This document shows positions 36,159 to 48,825 of a DNA stretch of 64,000 nt, in pieces. Origin of the DNA: Cylicocyclus nassatus (Eukaryota > Nematoda > Chromadorea > Rhabditida > Strongylidae). The notes beneath the pieces are model-generated. The model ran no database searches. It saw nothing but the letters and a program-made list of their open reading frames with translations, and was not told where the DNA came from. The first letter of the stretch is position 1; each line of letters opens with the position of its first letter. The stretch is from contig CATQJL010000316.1 in NCBI GenBank assembly GCA_958299035.1, positions 48,481,585 to 48,545,584 on the forward strand, read 5' to 3'. The position numbers and the translations under genes are program-made.

Positions 36159-39100
36159 TCAACAATTGCTGAAAATGTCATAAAATGATTATAAAACGGC
36201 ACAGCTCGCATGAGGACAGATTTGATTATTCCAAATTTTACAAACATACCTAGGATAAAGTTCACTTGGCGGTTGCGGTAGGTCACTTTTGGCAGAGGGA
36301 CGCCGCGGACGGTAGAACGGATCTCCTGCTTTGTAGTGAGGAAAATCATTTGTTGGTGTTTCTAGTGCTAGGTCCCGCAACTCCACATACCTACAATAAA
36401 TCAGCTAAGTGCAAAACCTGCGTTGCTCAAAAACAAACTACCTGCTAGCGTTGCCCACATGGGCATAGTTGGCAGAAAGGATGGCAAGGAAAAAAGCTAG
36501 ACCAAGGATAACGAAACAAGTTCCTACCCAGCCGATCACGTACCAAGATCGAGCTGTGGAAGATAACGCGCAAAACTGCTGAGCATCACCTCCACATAAA
36601 TTCATATCCTAAATGACAAATAATAGAATTGGGAAATTGAGAAGATCGACGTACAGAGTTCGAAAAGCTTCTGATTAGCGGCTTGAAGACTCCAAGGTCA
36701 ATGCAATCGTTCTCAGTAAACGACGGCATGGCATAGCAAAGGTCATCGAATATGAAGTATGAACAGCACAGAACGGAACATATCGATATGATAAATAGCC
36801 AACAGACTAACTGAAAAAAAAACGAATGAGGAGGTTGTGCGTTGACCTGTCCTTGGAAGCGCCTACAGAATCTTAAATTAAGCTTCAACATCCAATTCCT
36901 GCTGTATTTCCAAGTACTTGGCAAGTATCTTGCACGACCTTGGAATTTTTGAACTGCGGCATGGACATTACCATTTTCTCATGGATACAAAGAAGATCAA
37001 AAATAATATGAGGACTGCACTCAAGCTCAAGTACTCACCAGCAAAACACACCAGGCCATGGCAGTAGCACATGCACACCGTCCACCAAACTTCGCTCGAT
37101 CGCCTAGAATGTGACTTTCTACCCATGTCGTATCAGTCAAATGACTTACGTTTATATATCTCTTCTCGCGTTGCACCAGTAGCTGTGAATCCAACAAGGA
37201 GAAAAAACAAGGCAAACAGAGACATAAGAACAGCGATCACCACAAAAAATACTTGAACCTGAAACCAGATTTTTCAGCAAGATAGTGACAGTGAGGTAAA
37301 CTACGCACCTTGTCAAGCCACGGCCAATCCTGAATCCTCAGAGACCTCCTTGTTTGTTCAACAGTAGCATTGAAGCCCCACGTCATCATGACAGAGAAAA
37401 GTATTACACCGATGAAGCAGAGAAGGGTGGCAATAAGGGATGCGTACGGAATTCTAAAATTCACTTATAAATCGCAGAAAGGGAGATTACATTTCCAGTC
37501 ATGTGTGTTCGCATGGTAACTCATAAGGTTTCAGTACAAACCTTTAGAAGATGATTTTACGAACAGGTAGACGATGATAACTAGATAAATTAAAACTTAG
37601 ACTCGATAGCGATACACGTAATCTGAGGAGATTATTGGATCCGTTGCTAGTAAAAGAATTTGCAAAATTCTCGAGAGACTGAACAGTAACATATATACCA
37701 CTGAAACTCAGCACGTCTACGCCAATAAAATGAATAAAAAGGGTGTTACAATTTAAGCTAACCACATGAGGGCAGTGAGGCTTTCAGTTTCATTATATAT
37801 ACACAAAAAAAACAGAGCTGATGAAAAGTGTTCATAAAAAAAAGAAAAAGAAATTTACCTGTTGAAGCAACCATCGTTCGGATGTGATTTCAACGGTATG
37901 GCTCCATTGATGATCTCCGGCTGCCGCCCTCGACGAGGAGGAGCATCCAGCGCCACCCCGTACACGTCTTCACCACGAATCTTGTTCTTGTGATACTACA
38001 CTTCCTATATGAAACAAAAGTTGATTTATGCGACGGAGATGCACCAGATTATTCGGATAGAATAGCACGACAGAATGGCAGAACAAGGATAAAAATGACT
38101 ACGAATTCTTCTGCTTGAAAAATAATCTCCCAAGCATCTAACTGTTGCAAGTTTTTGATTCTCCTCAACGAAACGAAATCAAATTTAGTCAAAATGTAAA
38201 TGTTAAGTTTGAAGTCTAAAAAATATTCTGAGACTCTCGAATTTGCATTTCGTGCATTGCTACATCTGGAAGGTGATCGGGTATGCAAGCCAACCTTATT
38301 CCGCGACCCTAAAAGCGAAACGGTGCATGCACGTAACAAAAGAAGAATTTACAGCGATAGAACTAACAGAGCTAGCAACTATATGTCATAATATGTAGCA
38401 TTATGAAAAGCAAAATAAGAATAAGAAATAGGGTAGAGAAATGACATGCTCCAAAACATTGCATGCTCTATTGCGAACATCCGCGAAGTTGCGAATTTGT
38501 GCAGCCTCACAGACTGACCAAAACTTTACGCCGAGTAGAAACTTTAATAACGGGATGTCTCAAAGAGGCTCTACACATCCCTATAAAGTGCATGTATTTC
38601 ATTGGTTTGTTCCAACTGAAAATTTTGAAGACTCAAGCAAAGAGCAGATGAATGAAAGGAATAATTACGCTGGTTTGAAGGGAGATTCGATTCTAATAGA
38701 GATGGGGCGTTTAGGTTTCCACGATTTCTGCAGTTGTACACTCTAAAATTTATCCTGAAGGGAACGAATAGAATTTGTTGCAATTATTGGGAAGATTGCA
38801 CAACTTCACACACCTTTGCTCTAATCTCAACGCAAAGAGTCAGTCCCAACTGAGTTTTTCATGGGGAAGTTTAACCAGCGCGCTAGCAAATAATTGCCGA
38901 CACTCAAAATCACAAAGCTAAGGTAAGACTTATTATATTAGTCACTGGAACGAAAGGAAAAACGAGATTTGGAATAGCAGTAGAGCTGACTCATATGTGC
39001 ACACAACGCGAAATTCAATACGTACACGCATGGAGGACCCCGATAAGGGAGTGTCGACAAATAAGAGGGCCGAGAGAGCGACCGAGCACAGGTACGGGGA

Positions 39101-39183
39101 GGTGGATTAGCCAGAGGTACGGACGAGGCTAAGCTAGCAATCTGATGACCAGCCGAGCCGCTGAACGGCGTGGTGATTAGCAT
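36159..39183 (-). CDS. nmgp-1: M6/PLP-family neuronal membrane glycoprotein
   Basis: Minus-strand exons: 39,022-39,183 (uncertain); 37,859-37,995; 37,309-37,453; 37,150-37,258; 37,039-37,103; 36,655-36,810; 36,442-36,608; 36,250-36,390; 36,159-36,168. From the second exon on phases agree and give 309 aa; with the first exon, 363. Four membrane helices: IPYASLIATLLCFIGVILFS; VQVFFVVIAVLMSLFALF onward, followed by GFTATGATRE; a third from CACATAMAW through LFIISICSVLCC; and WYVIGWVGTCFVILGLAFF, followed by LSANYAHV. A potential N-glycosylation site (NAT) follows TM1, and the large loop before TM4 carries four cysteines (DLC, NDC, NLC, QFC). This layout is diagnostic of proteolipid/M6 proteins, which act at neuronal plasma membranes in process outgrowth. 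The last exon encodes only SNC and stop. The proline/serine-rich first exon rests on an ATG and phase only. Confidence 0.85.
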
Positions 39184-41274
39184 TTGTGCTGGAATTATAG
39201 CAGTTCCGACAATGCTATGTGTGAATCATCAATGATAAACCGCTAAACTAATGTCGACAATCATCTGCTAATCATTCATCTTTTATGTGGCTACAGAAAT
39301 GATAAAATCATGCTACCTAAAAACGTGGCCTCAGAATCGCTACTTTAATGAGGACGTGTTGTCGAAAAAGAAGCTTCCTCCATTGTTAGAAAAATTCAGA
39401 AAATACGATCAGTTTTTTGCATACAATACAGGAGCTGTTTGTCAGCGAGTCTTCAAATCTATAGAGAAACCATGCGTATCGGGTGCCCCAATCCAAGCAT
39501 TTTGAGGAGTCGGGTAAACTCTGAGGTTGGCTTCAACTCAGATATGCAGTATGAAACGAATCATGCTTCGCTATTTGTCGCAGTAAAGAAGTCCAAGCTC
39601 CCTTACTTCATTATGGACCAAATTTGCGGCAATCTGTCCTTACTAAAGTAAACGCTGATTCCTTTATTCCCTACAGCAAAAAATTTCCAGAAGTCCGATA
39701 ATATGTCACTTCTAAATCACAGATTCACAGGCTTGTGCAAAGTTCATTGACAATATCAGCGTGTGTGACGATTCCATCTCACTGGTCTAAGTGTCCAGCT
39801 CCACAACTGAAACCCGAATATTCAATAGAAAGTCATTTTTTCGTTAGTGCATCCTTAACTATGAATAAGCACAGCTTTTTCCAAGTGCAATCACTTTGTA
39901 TCAATCAGATTTCATTGCGTTCAGGGCCATTTCGCAAGTTCATTAAGTGTTTTGAGCTTTTTTTTCATGAAGTGATTCCGAAGGATTCCATAGAGCAGCC
40001 ATTCCTGACTTGCTACTTTCATTACCATTTCATCTTTTTCATTCTGATTTTTTCACTCATAATTTTTGAAAATTATAGAAAAAAACTTTATTGACCTGAT
40101 ATATTGAGGCGAGGGGGTTATTAAAATCAAATATACACAAACTGTACACATACGAGTCACTCAATAGCTGTCGTATGCATATTTCGAGGTTCAATCGCGG
40201 TTATGATGTAGAGTTCTGAATAAGAAATATTGTGGAGAATTTCGTTGGAAAACGTCTACTTTACTACTTCTACTACTTTTTAGTACTTCTTCGAACGAAG
40301 GCAGACGCCTGTGGTTCTAACCAATATTTGGCAGAGGATCAGACGAGTCCAGAGACTTCCATGAAAAACAACTAAAAAATTGGGAGTGAACTAAAAGGTG
40401 TTGCGTTTTCGATAATTCCTCTGTGCGCATACATTAGTTGATGCAAAAGTTTTGTGGCACCAATTGTTTGTAAATCATTTTTTTTGTTCTCTCGACGGAT
40501 GAGCAAACTTAATATTACAACTCAGACAACATCGTTTCTTTGTAACGTAGTTTAGCTGCTCTTCGGAAAGATGGCTTTCAAGATAGAAGTAAGAGAAAAA
40601 AGTAAGAGAAAAAAAATCACTTCAGGTTTGGTGATTTCAAGTCACGTTGCCAACAACCTAAAGTTGCGATAAAACCCGGGTAGCGGTAGTATCTTGAACC
40701 AAACTCCCAACCATCAAACTTTGTGCTGGTCGAGCATCTCTGTAAAAAGTTATGATTCTTGATGCACTGCAAAAACACCGCAGAACACCTGATTCCAATT
40801 CTTCCGGCTTTTTTAAGAAAATCACAACTCGTCACAAAAATGCTCACTCAGCAGAAACTTCGCCAGTTGGGAATGGATCATAAGGCAATAATATAGCTTG
40901 CTTTGAATCCTATCGCAATTCCAAATTTTTGACAATCTAATGAAAATGAACAAGCTGAAGTAATTTTATTCTTCTGTATCTGCCTCAAATGCTCCTTATT
41001 AAAGAAGAAGCAAAGGTATTCTTAAGAAAATGTGATGTCTCAATGGTAGAATTAAGTTTGTGCGATTCCGTCGAGGGAATAAGAAGTTATATAGTTCATT
41101 AAAAATGGTACAATAGAAATTTTGCATCAACCTACTATCAGTGTTTGAGATTTTTTATTTCAACATAAAAGCAAAAATAACTGGCTCTTAATTGTTTGTA
41201 AAACGGATTCTTGTATGCTTTTAGCTTGCGTTGACTAATGCGTGCACTTGTGATTTATTGCAAACCAAGCCTTC
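39184..41274. other. Gene-free stretch
   Basis: No gene is supported. Open frames up to 119 codons (39,735-40,094) have no recognised domain. A short direct repeat of AAGTAAGAGAAAAAA lies near 40,588. This is the likely 5' flank of the M6 gene. Confidence 0.4.
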
Positions 41275-41282
41275 ATAAATAT

Positions 41283-41530
41283 CAGCGGCGTACCCAGGAT
41301 TTCCGCTCGGGGGGGGGGGGGGGGACGGAGGGGGGGGGGGGGGGGGGCGACAAAAAATTTTCCCTAATGAAGGTGCGTGGCGTTAGTTACGCACTCCGAA
41401 AAATTTTTGGGATAACAAGTCCTCCGCACATTTAACACATTTAAGTAACTTTCAAAAATTTCGCGACCCATTCTCGGGCAGGGGTGGGGCGCACCCCCCC
41501 CCCCCGCCCCCCTCCCTCGGTACGCCACTG
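41283..41530. mobile_element. 248-bp hAT-type MITE with perfect 8-bp duplication
   Basis: Ends CAGCGGCGTACCCAGG and GGTACGCCACTG are inverted, and ATAAATAT occurs on both sides (41,275-41,282 and 41,531-41,538): the 8-bp target duplication and CAG-CTG termini of hAT elements. Internally it holds long G runs (about 41,310-41,347) and C runs (about 41,496-41,508). It has no coding capacity. Confidence 0.9.
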
Positions 41531-42319
41531 ATAAATATGTGTAAATATATGAACATTCGAGCTTTCTGTGTCCTTCAAATCCTTTTCATGCTTTTTCTTC
41601 TAACAACAAATTGTAGGAGAAAACCAGCGTGACTGCAAATTATTCTTTTATAGCATGCATATATGCATTCTATAGCCTAGAGCGCCTAGAAAGTAATGAT
41701 TGTAGTTTCCTTTTCGCCCGTTGTTCGATTGAGGGTAGAGAAAGAGAGGGAGAAAAAGGAGACTAAAGTAGCAAAAAACTTGCTGGGAATAAAGAAAGCA
41801 CTGTCATAGTTTGGGATTTTTTATAGACTTGCAGGTTGCCTCTGTGGGACTGTGCGATCCAAACTTGTGGAAAGCCCTAAAAAGCGGATTCTTTGCAGGG
41901 ATTGGCTCAAAAACTGCTGTTCAATATGGCGATCGTTAAAGCTAAGAAAAATCTCACCGGAGAAATTTTTCTTTTCTCCAATGGCAAACTGCGCACCAGG
42001 GCCAACATTTTGTGTGCGCCTTCACATTTTATCCCATACAAAGGTTGTAAAATTGTGCAAGTGTGTTTACTTGTTAAATGATTGGAATGATTTTGAGATA
42101 TTTTCTTCAAATGGCTTTGTGATATTCGGGGACTTTCCGCCTTTACGCCAATTTTTTTTCTTGAAATTGTGGGCCGGCAAAAATCGTAAGAAGTACTCGA
42201 AAAAATTCTCAGAGTGGTTAGCTAACGCCTTCGAAAAACTATAAAATTCATTCAAAAAATTTGTTTCGCTTGCCTCCCCTAAATAAAAGTCCTCGAACCG
42301 CCAGGGGGACCATTTAGTA

Positions 42320-42536
42320 CCCTAATTTCACGCGTACAAGGTGCGGGGGATTTTTTTTCCAAAATCGACCAGCCCAAATACGACAAAGAACTTCGCAACC
42401 AAAGAACCTATGCCTTGCTGTTTATTGCTTAAGAGAATCGTACGGCATAAGGATCGCTATCCGAAATAATTCAAAGCGGCTGAGGGGCTTAGTCGAAAAA
42501 TCGAAAAAGATGCGCCTTGTACGCGTGAAAATAGGG
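42320..42536. mobile_element. 217-bp TA-flanked MITE
   Basis: Left CCCTAATTTCACGCGTACAA and right TTGTACGCGTGAAAATAGGG are inverted ends with few mismatches, each flanked by TA. The size and target suggest a mariner-type non-autonomous element. Confidence 0.82.
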
Positions 42537-42538
42537 TA

Positions 42539-43765
42539 GTATATCTTGATATGAGATCAAAACCTTTGCATTTTCCGCTTTTCTGATCTACCTATTTCGA
42601 CAGTAATTGCCATACTCCTGTCGACTTGAGTGCGCATGATTCAAGATCAATCTTCAAACCGTCCTTTACTCTTATTCTAACTTTCAATGATCCTCAAAAT
42701 TTTGGGCTTCAGTCCTGTACAAAAAGGCTAGGTGCAGTAAAGAGAAGCCTATTTGTAAAAGCGCACGCGAAATTCAAGAAAATAATGCGAAAAACGAAAG
42801 AATCTCGCTCGAAAAAATCTGGAAAAAAACTTGGGAGTTGTAGCTAAGGCTGGGCGCCTCGGAATGTTTGCTGTCTACCCTACTTTTTGAAACAAATTTT
42901 GCTCCAACAAATCCTCTCTAGTGACAGATTAGTTTGGAGAGGACATGTCTATGCTTTGAATTGGAGGGACACCCTCTTTCCTACCAGAAAGTTTCCTATA
43001 TATATATAACATAAGAGCAATTTTGAATCCTATGACTAAGTTAGACCGTTTAGTTACAAAAAAAAGCAACTTTCAAACTTTTTGGACTAAAAATGTGCTC
43101 TAATTGCATCAGAGCATTTTAGAATTTATAGACAGCTCATCACTAGATTGTGGAATGTATTCGTTCACTACAGATGAGCCTTATCTCTGAAGAAATAGTT
43201 TGGCTGGGCCTCAGTTGTCCTCCTGTTCAGGAAATTCACTACTATCGAAGTATAAACCATCAACCTTAAGCGTTTCAGAAGCGCCACCTCCAAATAAGTA
43301 TAGTAGGTAGATAAAGTGCCAGATATCGATGAAAGAATATCTTGAACTATTGTTGAGCCGTGGGAATTCATGACAGTTCAAAAATTTACGGCACGTAAGT
43401 GAAGTATCTTACCAGATATTTCTCGTTCATCTGATTTGATGAGATAATAGCTTAGGGAGAAACTGTACGAAAGCAATAGACTCGCTGATTTTTGCAAGAA
43501 CAATCTATCAAATGTTTTCAGAGAACCTGGCACTCCGCTGAGCTTTTATCCGACTACATCGTAGACTTCAGCCTGTGTCACTTCAAAAACTCCTTCAACG
43601 ATCGTTTTATGCTTTAGGCTAAAGTTGAGTCATGAGAGAACTTTAGATCATCCATAATGAATTGGTTGGCAGGTCACGTTTTCCCGCCTGCTGACCTCTG
43701 GCTGTTTAATAGAGGCGGTGCGCTGCTCAGTTCTGTTTTCGAGTCAGTCGAGATCGGTGTCGGTG
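42539..43765. other. Gene-free stretch upstream of the lipid-binding protein gene
   Basis: No gene is supported; this contains the likely promoter of the downstream gene. A GC-richer patch at 43,680-43,760 directly precedes the ATG and includes CTGTTTTCGAG, which could act as a splice acceptor for a leader. A (TA)n tract is at about 42,991-43,005. Confidence 0.4.
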
Positions 43766-45665
43766 ATGAACTGCTTATTCGTGCTTGCTCTCGTTGGCCT
43801 GGCTGCGCTGGTCAGTGCCAAGGATCTGCCCGACAAGTACTACGGAAAGTTCGACCTCGATCACTCGGAGAACTTCGATGAGTATTTGGAGGCTAAAGGT
43901 TTGTTTCAAAAGGGGTTTATGTCTTTCTAGAGCATTCAAAGTCCTTATTTGCCAAAGTCACTACTCCAGGCTATGGGTGGTTCACTCGAAAACTTGTCAC
44001 ATTCGCCACATTCAAGAAAGAGTTCACGAAGAGCGACAAACCCGGCAAATTCGACTACTCGAACCTCACTTCAAAGAAGGACGTCCACTACAAAGACGTC
44101 GAACTTGGCAAGGAATTCGTAGGCGAAGGTCTCGACTCCACCAATCATAAGGTATACCACATACAACTTTTTATTCCACTCCTCACCTCACTCTACTCGA
44201 CAGTTGGTGGACGGCTGACGCGATTGATTGTGGATTGTTGATCCCAGGCCAGATTTATCCTTCCGTTCATATTTCAGATTACATTCGACCTAGTCGGAGA
44301 TAAGTTGTTTGAGAAACACCACCCAATGGAAAAGGGAGAGGCCAAAGATGAGACTTATGAATATTCTTTCGTAGAAAAGGATGGAAAGGAGTATCTTCTT
44401 GTGGTGAGTGGGACTTGGGTTCACTAAATCTTTCCGCTTCTCCTGTATTTGAAATATTAAACAGAAACTGGAGAAGAGAAAATTATCAGAATTAAAGTCA
44501 ATAAATCAAATGATTTAACTTAAGTGCATGTTCAAGGTTCCTCCCACATGGGAAAATTAACTTGTTGTAGAAGCACTTTTGATCTAGTTAAAACACCGAC
44601 TAGATGTTCAGAAAATACCAAAAAGTAGCCAAGTCATCCCCCTCCCCTTCCGAGAATGGGTAGCGAAAGTTTTGAAAGGCTTGCATGAGATGTAAAAAGT
44701 GAGAAAGTGACTTGTTTATACTTGTAATTGATCAGAAGAATATTTGGATTTTTTGAAAATTCGACTCGATCACGCCTTTTCTCCTATTGGACTTATTTGC
44801 GCAAAAATTTTGGGAAGCACAAACTTTTTTAGAGTGCGTGATTGAGCTATGCACCGTCATTCGAAATTCCTCTCCCCTCTCCCCCATGCCTGAACAGAAA
44901 TCCTGGGATTACCAGTCTTACCTTAATTGTTGTTGCCTTAATTGTGTAAACCAGTAACGTGTAAATTGTAAATTAGACTCGATGGATGTCAGTGGTGATT
45001 TTGTTACCGTTTCGTTACCCGCGCTTTGACCATGCTTTCATAGACAGAAATTCATCCAATCATTCCTTATTAGCATGAATAGTAATAGAACTTTAGATTT
45101 AGGAAATCTTATTTTTTAGAAAATCATTTCTTTCCAAGTCCCAGTTAGAATAGATGAGCGGAATATTGTGTCAAAGGTGTCTTGATGTTGAAGCATCAAC
45201 CATCAATTTCTGTAACGCAAGTCGATCTCGCTAGCCTCTTGTCGTCATCATCGTTGGCATGCGCTTTGTTTCTTATTTGTTTTTTTCTCATATGACCTTT
45301 GCCATTTTGAGAATATGCAGATGTCCTTCGACACTTTGTTTTAAAGAAGCAAAGTCATTCCGCGTATCGCTAGCTTTGAAAGCTTACCGGCACTGGATCA
45401 AACATATGTTTCCTATGAGTACGAAATCACAAGAGGACATCGAGATTGAAATCTCGTAGCGCTAAGCTTCTTATATCTTGCTAGAGCTCAATAGTCTGAA
45501 ACTAATTGAGATTTTTGATAGTTAGCTTTCCTTTGACGAATTGGTTTTAAATAAAGTGGAGACTTAACTTAGCTCCATTTCGCTCTCTTCTATAGTATAA
45601 TCTACTTTTTTCAGAAAATGGAAGCTAATGGCGTTGTCGGCAAGCGATTCTACAAACGCCTTTGA
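43766..45665 (+). CDS. lbp-1: Secreted fatty-acid-binding protein (As-p18/LBP type)
   Basis: Small secreted beta-barrel carrier of fatty acids and retinoids. Exons: 43,766-43,898; 43,970-44,151; 44,278-44,403; 45,615-45,665, phases agreeing, 163 aa, close to the usual length of the secreted nematode class. Residues 1-18 (MNCLFVLALVGLAALVSA) form a signal peptide, absent from cytosolic family members. The mature protein starts KDLPDKYYGKF and continues SENFDEYLEAKGYGWF, the family signature near the first strand, then NLTSKKDVHYKD, ITFDLVGDKL, and the C-terminal VGKRFYKRL holding the Arg-X-Tyr pair that contacts the lipid carboxylate. An N-glycosylation motif (NLT) is present. The best match is the C. 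elegans lbp-1/2/3 group; which of the three is uncertain. Intron 3 is 1.2 kb and carries a decayed hAT relic. An AATAAA follows 77 bp after the stop. Confidence 0.95.
44636..44926. repeat. Decayed hAT-like element in lbp intron 3
   Basis: Shares with other family copies the C-rich end (CCCCCTCCCCTTCCGAGAAT), the core phrase GTGACTTGTTTATACTTGTA, the AGAGTGCGTG block and an end resembling AAATCCTGGGATTACCAG. Terminal repeats are eroded, so it is an old copy. Confidence 0.65.
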
Positions 45666-45741
45666 TTGTTTGTGAATGTTAGCTGTTCATGTATGTACAA
45701 TGAATTTTTGTGCCTTGCGTTTTGGACTGTTCTCCATCTGT

Positions 45742-45747
45742 AATAAA
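45742..45747 (+). terminator. Polyadenylation signal of the lipid-binding protein gene
   Basis: An exact AATAAA 77 bp after the stop codon, at a normal distance for a short nematode 3' UTR. Confidence 0.75.
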
Positions 45748-46606
45748 AGTGTAACACTCAAACAATTCCTTCAGGCTTCACAGTTTTTGTAGCGGTCAAC
45801 TTTATAGGCTACACAAATTGAGCAAATTACGAGCCTTCTAGATTGAACAGTGAATACTGTTTTTATGTCTAGAATTGGGTCCATTTGCTGGCTCTGTGTC
45901 TTCAACTGAACGCACTACGATTTGAAGCACGAACATCCTAATGCTTCGCACATATTCTATTCTATACTTCATATCCTGAACGTATTTTAACTGGGTGTGA
46001 CCACTTTAGTTGCTTACTACTACGATTTCTGTCAATATTCCCTAACTTTGGGAGAGGCCGAGGCTCAAAAAAGAATGGATCAGAATGTAGTAGAGAATTT
46101 GTTCAAGATTGTGAGGACTGATAGAAGTAAAAGAATGAATTGAATCATGCGGCTTTTTCGTCGGCCTGCTTTACAACCTATCATGTAGCAAACTATAAAC
46201 GAGAGTAAAATAATGAGATGATCAAGTTTTTCAGCATTTCCAAGGCTACGTAGGGAGAAACTTGTTGTTTCATTCAACGGGATGGTCTATGGGATATATC
46301 GTTGATAAGTGGATAATACAGAGCCTGAACAGAAGTTTACCCTCTATAGATCTGTTGATTGAGCAGTTGTTTGCCAACCAACTGCTTCCAAGCAGAGGTC
46401 AGCTATGTGGCAACGAGCGGTCATGGAAGCGCAATATTGAAATGTTGAAGGTGAGAGAAGATCATGTCATAACAACAATATTAGGTTGTCCCAAAAGTAG
46501 ACCGTTTTTTTAAACAAGTCGAAATGTTTTTGTTTTTGTAGCAAAGTTTGGGCAGCATTTGGTAGAACAAGGCAAGCACTACATAATGACCACCGAATCT
46601 GCCTAA

Positions 46607-46808
46607 GGCCCCGGGCAGACTTCACGCGATTTGATCGTCGCGACTGAATCGCCAAGATTTCCATTCATTTTCATTTCACATTCAAAAATTTCGGGCTGGA
46701 AAAGTATCACAACCGAATGCAAGTTGATCGGCATGGAATGATGTTGTAGCAGTTGTCTCGTCGTGATTCAGTCGCGACGATCAAATCGCGTGAAGTCTGC
46801 CCGGGGCC
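46607..46808. mobile_element. 202-bp MITE with TAA duplication (PIF/Harbinger-like)
   Basis: The ends begin GGCCCCGGGCAGACTTCACG on the left and the exact inverse on the right; arms are inverted over about 45 bp with few mismatches (GATTTGATCGTCGCGACTGA and its complement). TAA is present on both sides, as for PIF/Harbinger elements. A related copy lies at about 55,104-55,336. A mariner-like end (TTAGGTTGTCCCAAAAGT) lies nearby at 46,482 without a partner. Confidence 0.85.
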
Positions 46809-47214
46809 TAAGTCGTAATCTAGGTATGGAGTCACGATCCAAAATTTTAACCACTTCAGAAATCGGATCGCCTTCTAGAAAATTCTTGCTGGCATCCAGT
46901 TTGGTTGTCATACAGTAGAATATAGTAGTACTCATGCATACATTCGCTTGATTTTTTCCGCTGCTCAAGTTGAAGAAACAAAAATAGTCCGAAAATGCAA
47001 AAATATGTTACAACATCATTCCATGCCTTTTTCGTTTTGATTGTTGCGATTGCTTGGTATTTTTCAATGGTTAAAGCACAAACGAGGATACGATATCAGT
47101 AATATGCTCAACAAAGACTGCAGCATATGAACACACATGTTGGAGGAGCTGGGGGCGGAATTTGCCATATCTGGGGTGCCTTTTTTTCTCGCTTTCTGTG
47201 CGCGAAAAAAAATT

Positions 47215-47480
47215 AGCAAGTGGGGCTGCGCTAATGGGTCGGAAGATTTTTGAAAGTTACTCATATGAGTTATAGAAATGGGCAAGTGACTTGTTTATAC
47301 TTGTGAATAATTAAAATGGTTTTTGAAATTTTTGAAAATTTCAAATCACAAAAAGATTTTTCAGCCGCACGCCCACTTTTCCAAAATCTTGAGCTTATGT
47401 GTCCGCAGAAATTATGAAACAATTCAGAAAATTTTTCGGAGTGCGTGGCTAACGCCCACACCCTCGATACATAGAGCCAT
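47215..47480. repeat. Decayed hAT-like element
   Basis: Contains GAAAGTTACTCATATGAGTT, then GGGCAAGTGACTTGTTTATA, TTTTTGAAAATTTC, a CGCCCACTTTTCC block and GGAGTGCGTGGCTAACGCCC. The same ordered blocks are found in the hAT-like element at 50,261-50,595. Terminal repeats are not visible. Confidence 0.65.
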
Positions 47481-47973
47481 GTACTCTGGTAACCTTCACT
47501 TTGAGGGCTATGAGAGGAGACAACCTTCACTCGGAAAAAAAAGAAGTCATCCAGGGCGAAGCCCCGGATGCCATAATCCAGACTATATCGGAACCAATGT
47601 GAATGAACCAAATATAGGAGAAGATATCTGAAGAATATCTCAGCGAAACCGAGAAATTGCTTTTTGAAGCCTTTTTTATGCTGTGAAGAGATTTTCTGTG
47701 AAAGCTTCCTCAAAATTCAGGACAACGTTTCTCGGTTGGCCTCTTACCTGATCAAAATTGAGTTTTAGAAGTTTGGGAAAGCTGTTGGAGTTAAATTAAA
47801 ACGAGAAACTGCGCTCAAATGTGCGCAGAGAGTCGCGCTCGAAAATGCTGGTTTATCTCGTCAGTGAGTGACTTTTAAAGCCTGGGACGTTGTCAGTTCT
47901 CCTTGTCGTGTCATGACGGTCAGAATGATATATAATGTTGCAGGGTTTCGTTGAGACCCCGCGGAGATCTACG

Positions 47974-48088
47974 ACCAGAGCCAAATGCCCCGTCGGCTCT
48001 GGTCTGGCTCCGCTGCTTGTCTGCGTCTCCGCGCGCTGCGCGCTACCTCGCTACCCCAAACGCGGGGCGCGGGGCATTTGGCTCTGGT
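47974..48088. mobile_element. 115-bp GC-rich hairpin element
   Basis: ACCAGAGCCAAATGCCCCG at 47,974-47,992 is repeated inverted at 48,070-48,088. The interior is very GC-rich (CGCGCGCTGCGCGC) compared with its AT-rich surroundings. It looks like a small MITE that folds into one hairpin. Confidence 0.7.
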
Positions 48089-48825
48089 ACCCTTTTCTCA
48101 GCTGCTTCGAACCCAATTTTGACAAGCTATATATCGTTTTGAAGCTCTTGATCTCTACTTTTACGCTGACAACTCCCAAAACCATATTTTTTGATTTGAT
48201 CGAGAAATCCGGCAAAAACCTTGTTTTCGAAAATCTCTTGTTTTTCTTCTAGTTTACCTCTTTTTACGCGGTTTTTTCGTGCATTCTATAGATCTTGCCT
48301 CTGTTCATAATGCAGACAACCACCCAGCCCTTATCTCTTCGATTATGGTAGATTTTTTTGCAAAAAATCGTAAAAAATGCGTTTTTCTTTACCTTGTTCT
48401 GTTTCAGTGCTTTCGCATCGATTTTTTTCCATCTTGGACGATTGTTGCTCAGAACAATATGCGCAACAATCCAGACAACGTCCCAGAAAACAGGAACGTC
48501 AATGCGGGGGAAAAATTTAAAGGACGCATCAAAAATCAAAACCCCGTGTTGCGAATTGTTGGTCCTGGAGCGAACACTTGCACTCTGAAAAGCCGCCTAA
48601 TGAAAGATTTCAAATCTTATTGCAACGTTTTTGTCCGGTTTACAATAGTTTCTTTTGCTTTTTATATCTGTTTTACGTCATTTTCTCTTCTCTGATCTTC
48701 TTTAAACAACCTTCACTATTTATGGCGTCAGATGTTCAAACAAACTTCACTTTTGACGCCCTGTCTCTAGACTATCGAAGGTATGCTAACGCCAGTACCT
48801 TTGCTCAAAAGAGATTTTCTACGCC

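Noticed and set aside
41852..42244. 130-codon + strand frame
   Set aside because: Composition resembles translated AT-rich repeat, no domain, and a minus-strand frame is open over the same bases; adjoining sequence is repeat-derived.
48279..48695. 138-codon + strand frame
   Set aside because: No known motif, low-complexity phenylalanine-rich end, and open frames overlap it on the other strand and in other frames.
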